Below, piece after piece: positions 62,394 to 64,000 of a DNA stretch of 64,000 bases. Under the pieces are notes generated by a model that had not been told where the DNA came from, made no database searches, and saw only the letters and a program-made list of their open reading frames with translations. The translations under genes and the position numbers were made by a program. Numbering within the stretch: position 1 is the first letter of the stretch; the number at the start of each line of letters is the position of its first letter. Source of the stretch: Hyphomicrobium sp. (GTDB lineage: Bacteria; Pseudomonadota; Alphaproteobacteria; Rhizobiales; Hyphomicrobiaceae); assembly GCA_019751875.1 (NCBI GenBank), contig JAIEMV010000004.1, forward strand, positions 124,001 through 188,000, written 5' to 3'.

Positions 62394-63761
62394 GTGAAGC
62401 CAAGCTCCGCCATTGCTGACAACCGAAGGCCGCGCCGCGATGCGCAGGCCTTCGCGTGCGCAGCGGCGGCGGCAGCTTTCAGCGCCGCACCGTTCAGCGG
62501 AGCTCTCGCGATCGACGTCGACTACAATGCTGACCTCATCACCGATACGATCGCCAGCCAAGAAATGCGGCGTGATTGGATCGAGGCGCGCAAGTATGGC
62601 GCGCAAACGGTGGCCGAAGCGGATCGTGGGTTTGCCGCACCGGAAGGGTTTCGGATGGGTAATTTCTTCATCTACCCATCCATCACCGAAACGATCGCAT
62701 ACGATTCCAATATCTACGGACTTGCCGATGATCCGATCGCCGATTGGCGCTTCATAACGGCACCGACGCTGACCATCCAATCACAGCTGCCAAGACATTA
62801 TGTCGATATGACCATCTTCGGCCGCTTCATGAACTTCGCCGAAAACACAGATCAGAATTATGCCAACTTCGGGGGAGCCGCGCGTGGCGCCGTGCATATC
62901 GATCACGCGCATACGTTCTCCGTCAGTGCACTCGCCAAGCGGGACCATGAAGAGCGCTCCGCGATCACCGCTTCGCTTTCGGCAGCCGAGCCGGTTCCGG
63001 TCGATCAGTTCCGCGCCTCCGTCGGCCTGACGCGCGATGTCGGGCGACTCTACGGCACGGTCTCAGCAACCGCTGAAAAGCTCGACTACCACAGCGTTCC
63101 TGCCATCGGCGGCGGAACGCTCAGCCAGGCGTATCGCGACCAGGAACTCTATTCCGCGCAGCTGCGCGCCGGCTATCGGATCTCGCCCGGGTTCGACTTC
63201 GTGGCCAATCTGCGCGGCATCAAGCAATTCAACGAGCCCGAGGCACCCGGTCTCGGCAATCGTAATTCGGAAGGCTACGAGATCTCGGCAGGGCTCGCCT
63301 TCGAGACGGATCCACTGGTGCGCTGGCGCCTGCTCGGCGGCTACGGCATGCGAGATTACGAGCGATCGGATCTTGGAAGCGTCTCGACGTCGCTTCTGGA
63401 GGCGCAGGTCACGTGGTTGGCCACGAACCGGCTCACGCTTTCAGCCACTGCTTCGCGCCAGATCGCCGATGATTTCGGCGCAGACGACAGCGGTCGCATC
63501 GAAACCTCGGCCATCGCTTCGGCCAACTACGAAATACGGCATGACCTTTTTGCGACGGCAAACGTCGGCTTCGCAAATGTCGACTTCATCGGCAGCACGC
63601 GGGAGGACGAGGTGTTCGAGACCGGCGCGTCGCTGCAGTACTACTACACCAAAAACATGCTGTTTACGCTCGGCTACACCTACGAAACCCGCGACTCGAA
63701 CGATCCCACCTACGATTTCGATCGCAGCATCGTTCGCGCTGGCGGCACGTTGAAATTCTAA
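62394..63761 (+). CDS. Outer-membrane beta-barrel protein of the exopolysaccharide cluster
   Basis: 455 residues. A long signal-like N-terminus (Ala-rich, ending GALAID near 40) is followed by strands that alternate polar and apolar residues, ending in the C-terminal aromatic (TLKF) typical of outer-membrane barrels. It belongs to the beta-barrel group next to Wza/Wzz genes (BBP2_2-type, VpsM-like). The segment FFIYPSITETIAYDSNIYG near residue 90 is a common hallmark. GTG 62394; 26 bases after the Wza-like gene, in the same operon. Confidence 0.85.
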   Translation: MKPSSAIADNRRPRRDAQAFACAAAAAAFSAAPFSGALAIDVDYNADLITDTIASQEMRRDWIEARKYGAQTVAEADRGFAAPEGFRMGNFFIYPSITETIAYDSNIYGLADDPIADWRFITAPTLTIQSQLPRHYVDMTIFGRFMNFAENTDQNYANFGGAARGAVHIDHAHTFSVSALAKRDHEERSAITASLSAAEPVPVDQFRASVGLTRDVGRLYGTVSATAEKLDYHSVPAIGGGTLSQAYRDQELYSAQLRAGYRISPGFDFVANLRGIKQFNEPEAPGLGNRNSEGYEISAGLAFETDPLVRWRLLGGYGMRDYERSDLGSVSTSLLEAQVTWLATNRLTLSATASRQIADDFGADDSGRIETSAIASANYEIRHDLFATANVGFANVDFIGSTREDEVFETGASLQYYYTKNMLFTLGYTYETRDSNDPTYDFDRSIVRAGGTLKF

Positions 63762-63777
63762 GGACCACCACCACCCG

Positions 63778-64000
63778 ATGGCTACGATGGACACAGGCAT
63801 GGAAGACAGCGGCGGCGGGGCGTTCAGCCTCGAGCGCGCTTTCAATGCCGTGCGCCGGCGTCTGCCTCTCATCGGAGCGGTGACGACTGCCGTTACGGTC
63901 GCAGCCGCCGCCTTCTCGATGACGCTTCCGAACCGCTACGATGGCGTTGCAGTGGTGCAGATCGATCCACGCAAGAAGTCGATTTCGCAATTCGAAGGCG
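63778..64000 (+). CDS. Wzz-type chain-length determinant / tyrosine autokinase, cut by window end
   Basis: Only the first 74 codons are visible. ATG 63778, then a basic cytosolic start (FSLERAFNAVRRRLPL), a membrane helix (IGAVTTAVTVAAAAFSMTL) and NRYDGVAVVQIDPRKKS, the start of a Wzz domain as in polysaccharide co-polymerases with a C-terminal BY-kinase. The rest lies beyond the window. It follows the beta-barrel gene by 16 bases and completes a Wza-barrel-Wzz order typical of Wzx/Wzy-dependent export. Confidence 0.85.
   Translation, partial: MATMDTGMEDSGGGAFSLERAFNAVRRRLPLIGAVTTAVTVAAAAFSMTLPNRYDGVAVVQIDPRKKSISQFEG

Overview
This window is an ordinary-looking chromosomal segment of a GC-rich alphaproteobacterium of the order Hyphomicrobiales, most likely Hyphomicrobium or a close relative. 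The strongest clue is the 2-hydroxyacid dehydrogenase at 59244-60212, which matches the D-glycerate dehydrogenase / hydroxypyruvate reductase of Hyphomicrobium methylovorum as I recall that sequence, an enzyme of the serine cycle for one-carbon growth. Gene orders such as rne-amiC-mrcA-prfB, M48 peptidase-dsbA-aroQ-accB-accC and mutL/rsmD/rluB/tadA also fit this order. I see no rRNA, tRNA, CRISPR array, insertion sequence or prophage.

Layout. 1-5.8 kb: two tandem secreted paralogues, an ABC1/UbiB-type kinase, a Kup potassium transporter and a DUF1285 protein. 6.0-13.1 kb: a four-gene MoxR / DUF58 / BatA-DUF4159 / VWA-like membrane operon. 13.3-19.3 kb: intracellular PHB depolymerase, a zinc phospholipase-like protein fused to DUF4332, a TetR regulator, and thiC under a TPP riboswitch. 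19.4-24.2 kb: OpgC-like acyltransferase, a metallo-hydrolase, a small transcription unit (25-codon ORF with a 15-nt perfect anti-SD match and a strong terminator), a bactofilin, a pyroglutamyl-peptidase-like protein and DUF3592. 24.2-28.2 kb: a 44-bp triplicated palindromic repeat, a fused family I CoA-transferase, two small secreted proteins and a YcbL-like hydrolase.

28.3-33.8 kb is the most interesting part. A NikR-like repressor is divergent from a creatininase-family amidohydrolase and a type III glutamine synthetase (or gamma-glutamylmethylamide synthetase). Between them lies a perfect GTATGA-N16-TCATAC NikR operator, placed on the predicted start point of a sigma54-like promoter. The NikR-like protein keeps the DNA-contact residues but lacks two of the four nickel ligands, so it probably senses something else. 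A NodU-type carbamoyltransferase is convergent with this unit.

33.8-55 kb: housekeeping genes, including prfB with an E. coli-style programmed +1 frameshift, PBP1A, AmiC, an RNase E with a His/Asp-rich insert and a 0.9-kb leader carrying palindromic repeats, an M15-like peptidase, a PAP2 protein, a BepA-like M48 protease, DsbA with an extra C-terminal CxxC, aroQ-accBC, FkbM methyltransferase, aat, pgi and mutL. 55-61.5 kb: second bactofilin, rsmD, rluB, tadA, patatin, hprA and a methyltransferase. From 61.5 kb an AT-rich promoter region leads into an exopolysaccharide export operon (Wza-like lipoprotein, outer-membrane beta-barrel, Wzz-like protein cut by the window end).
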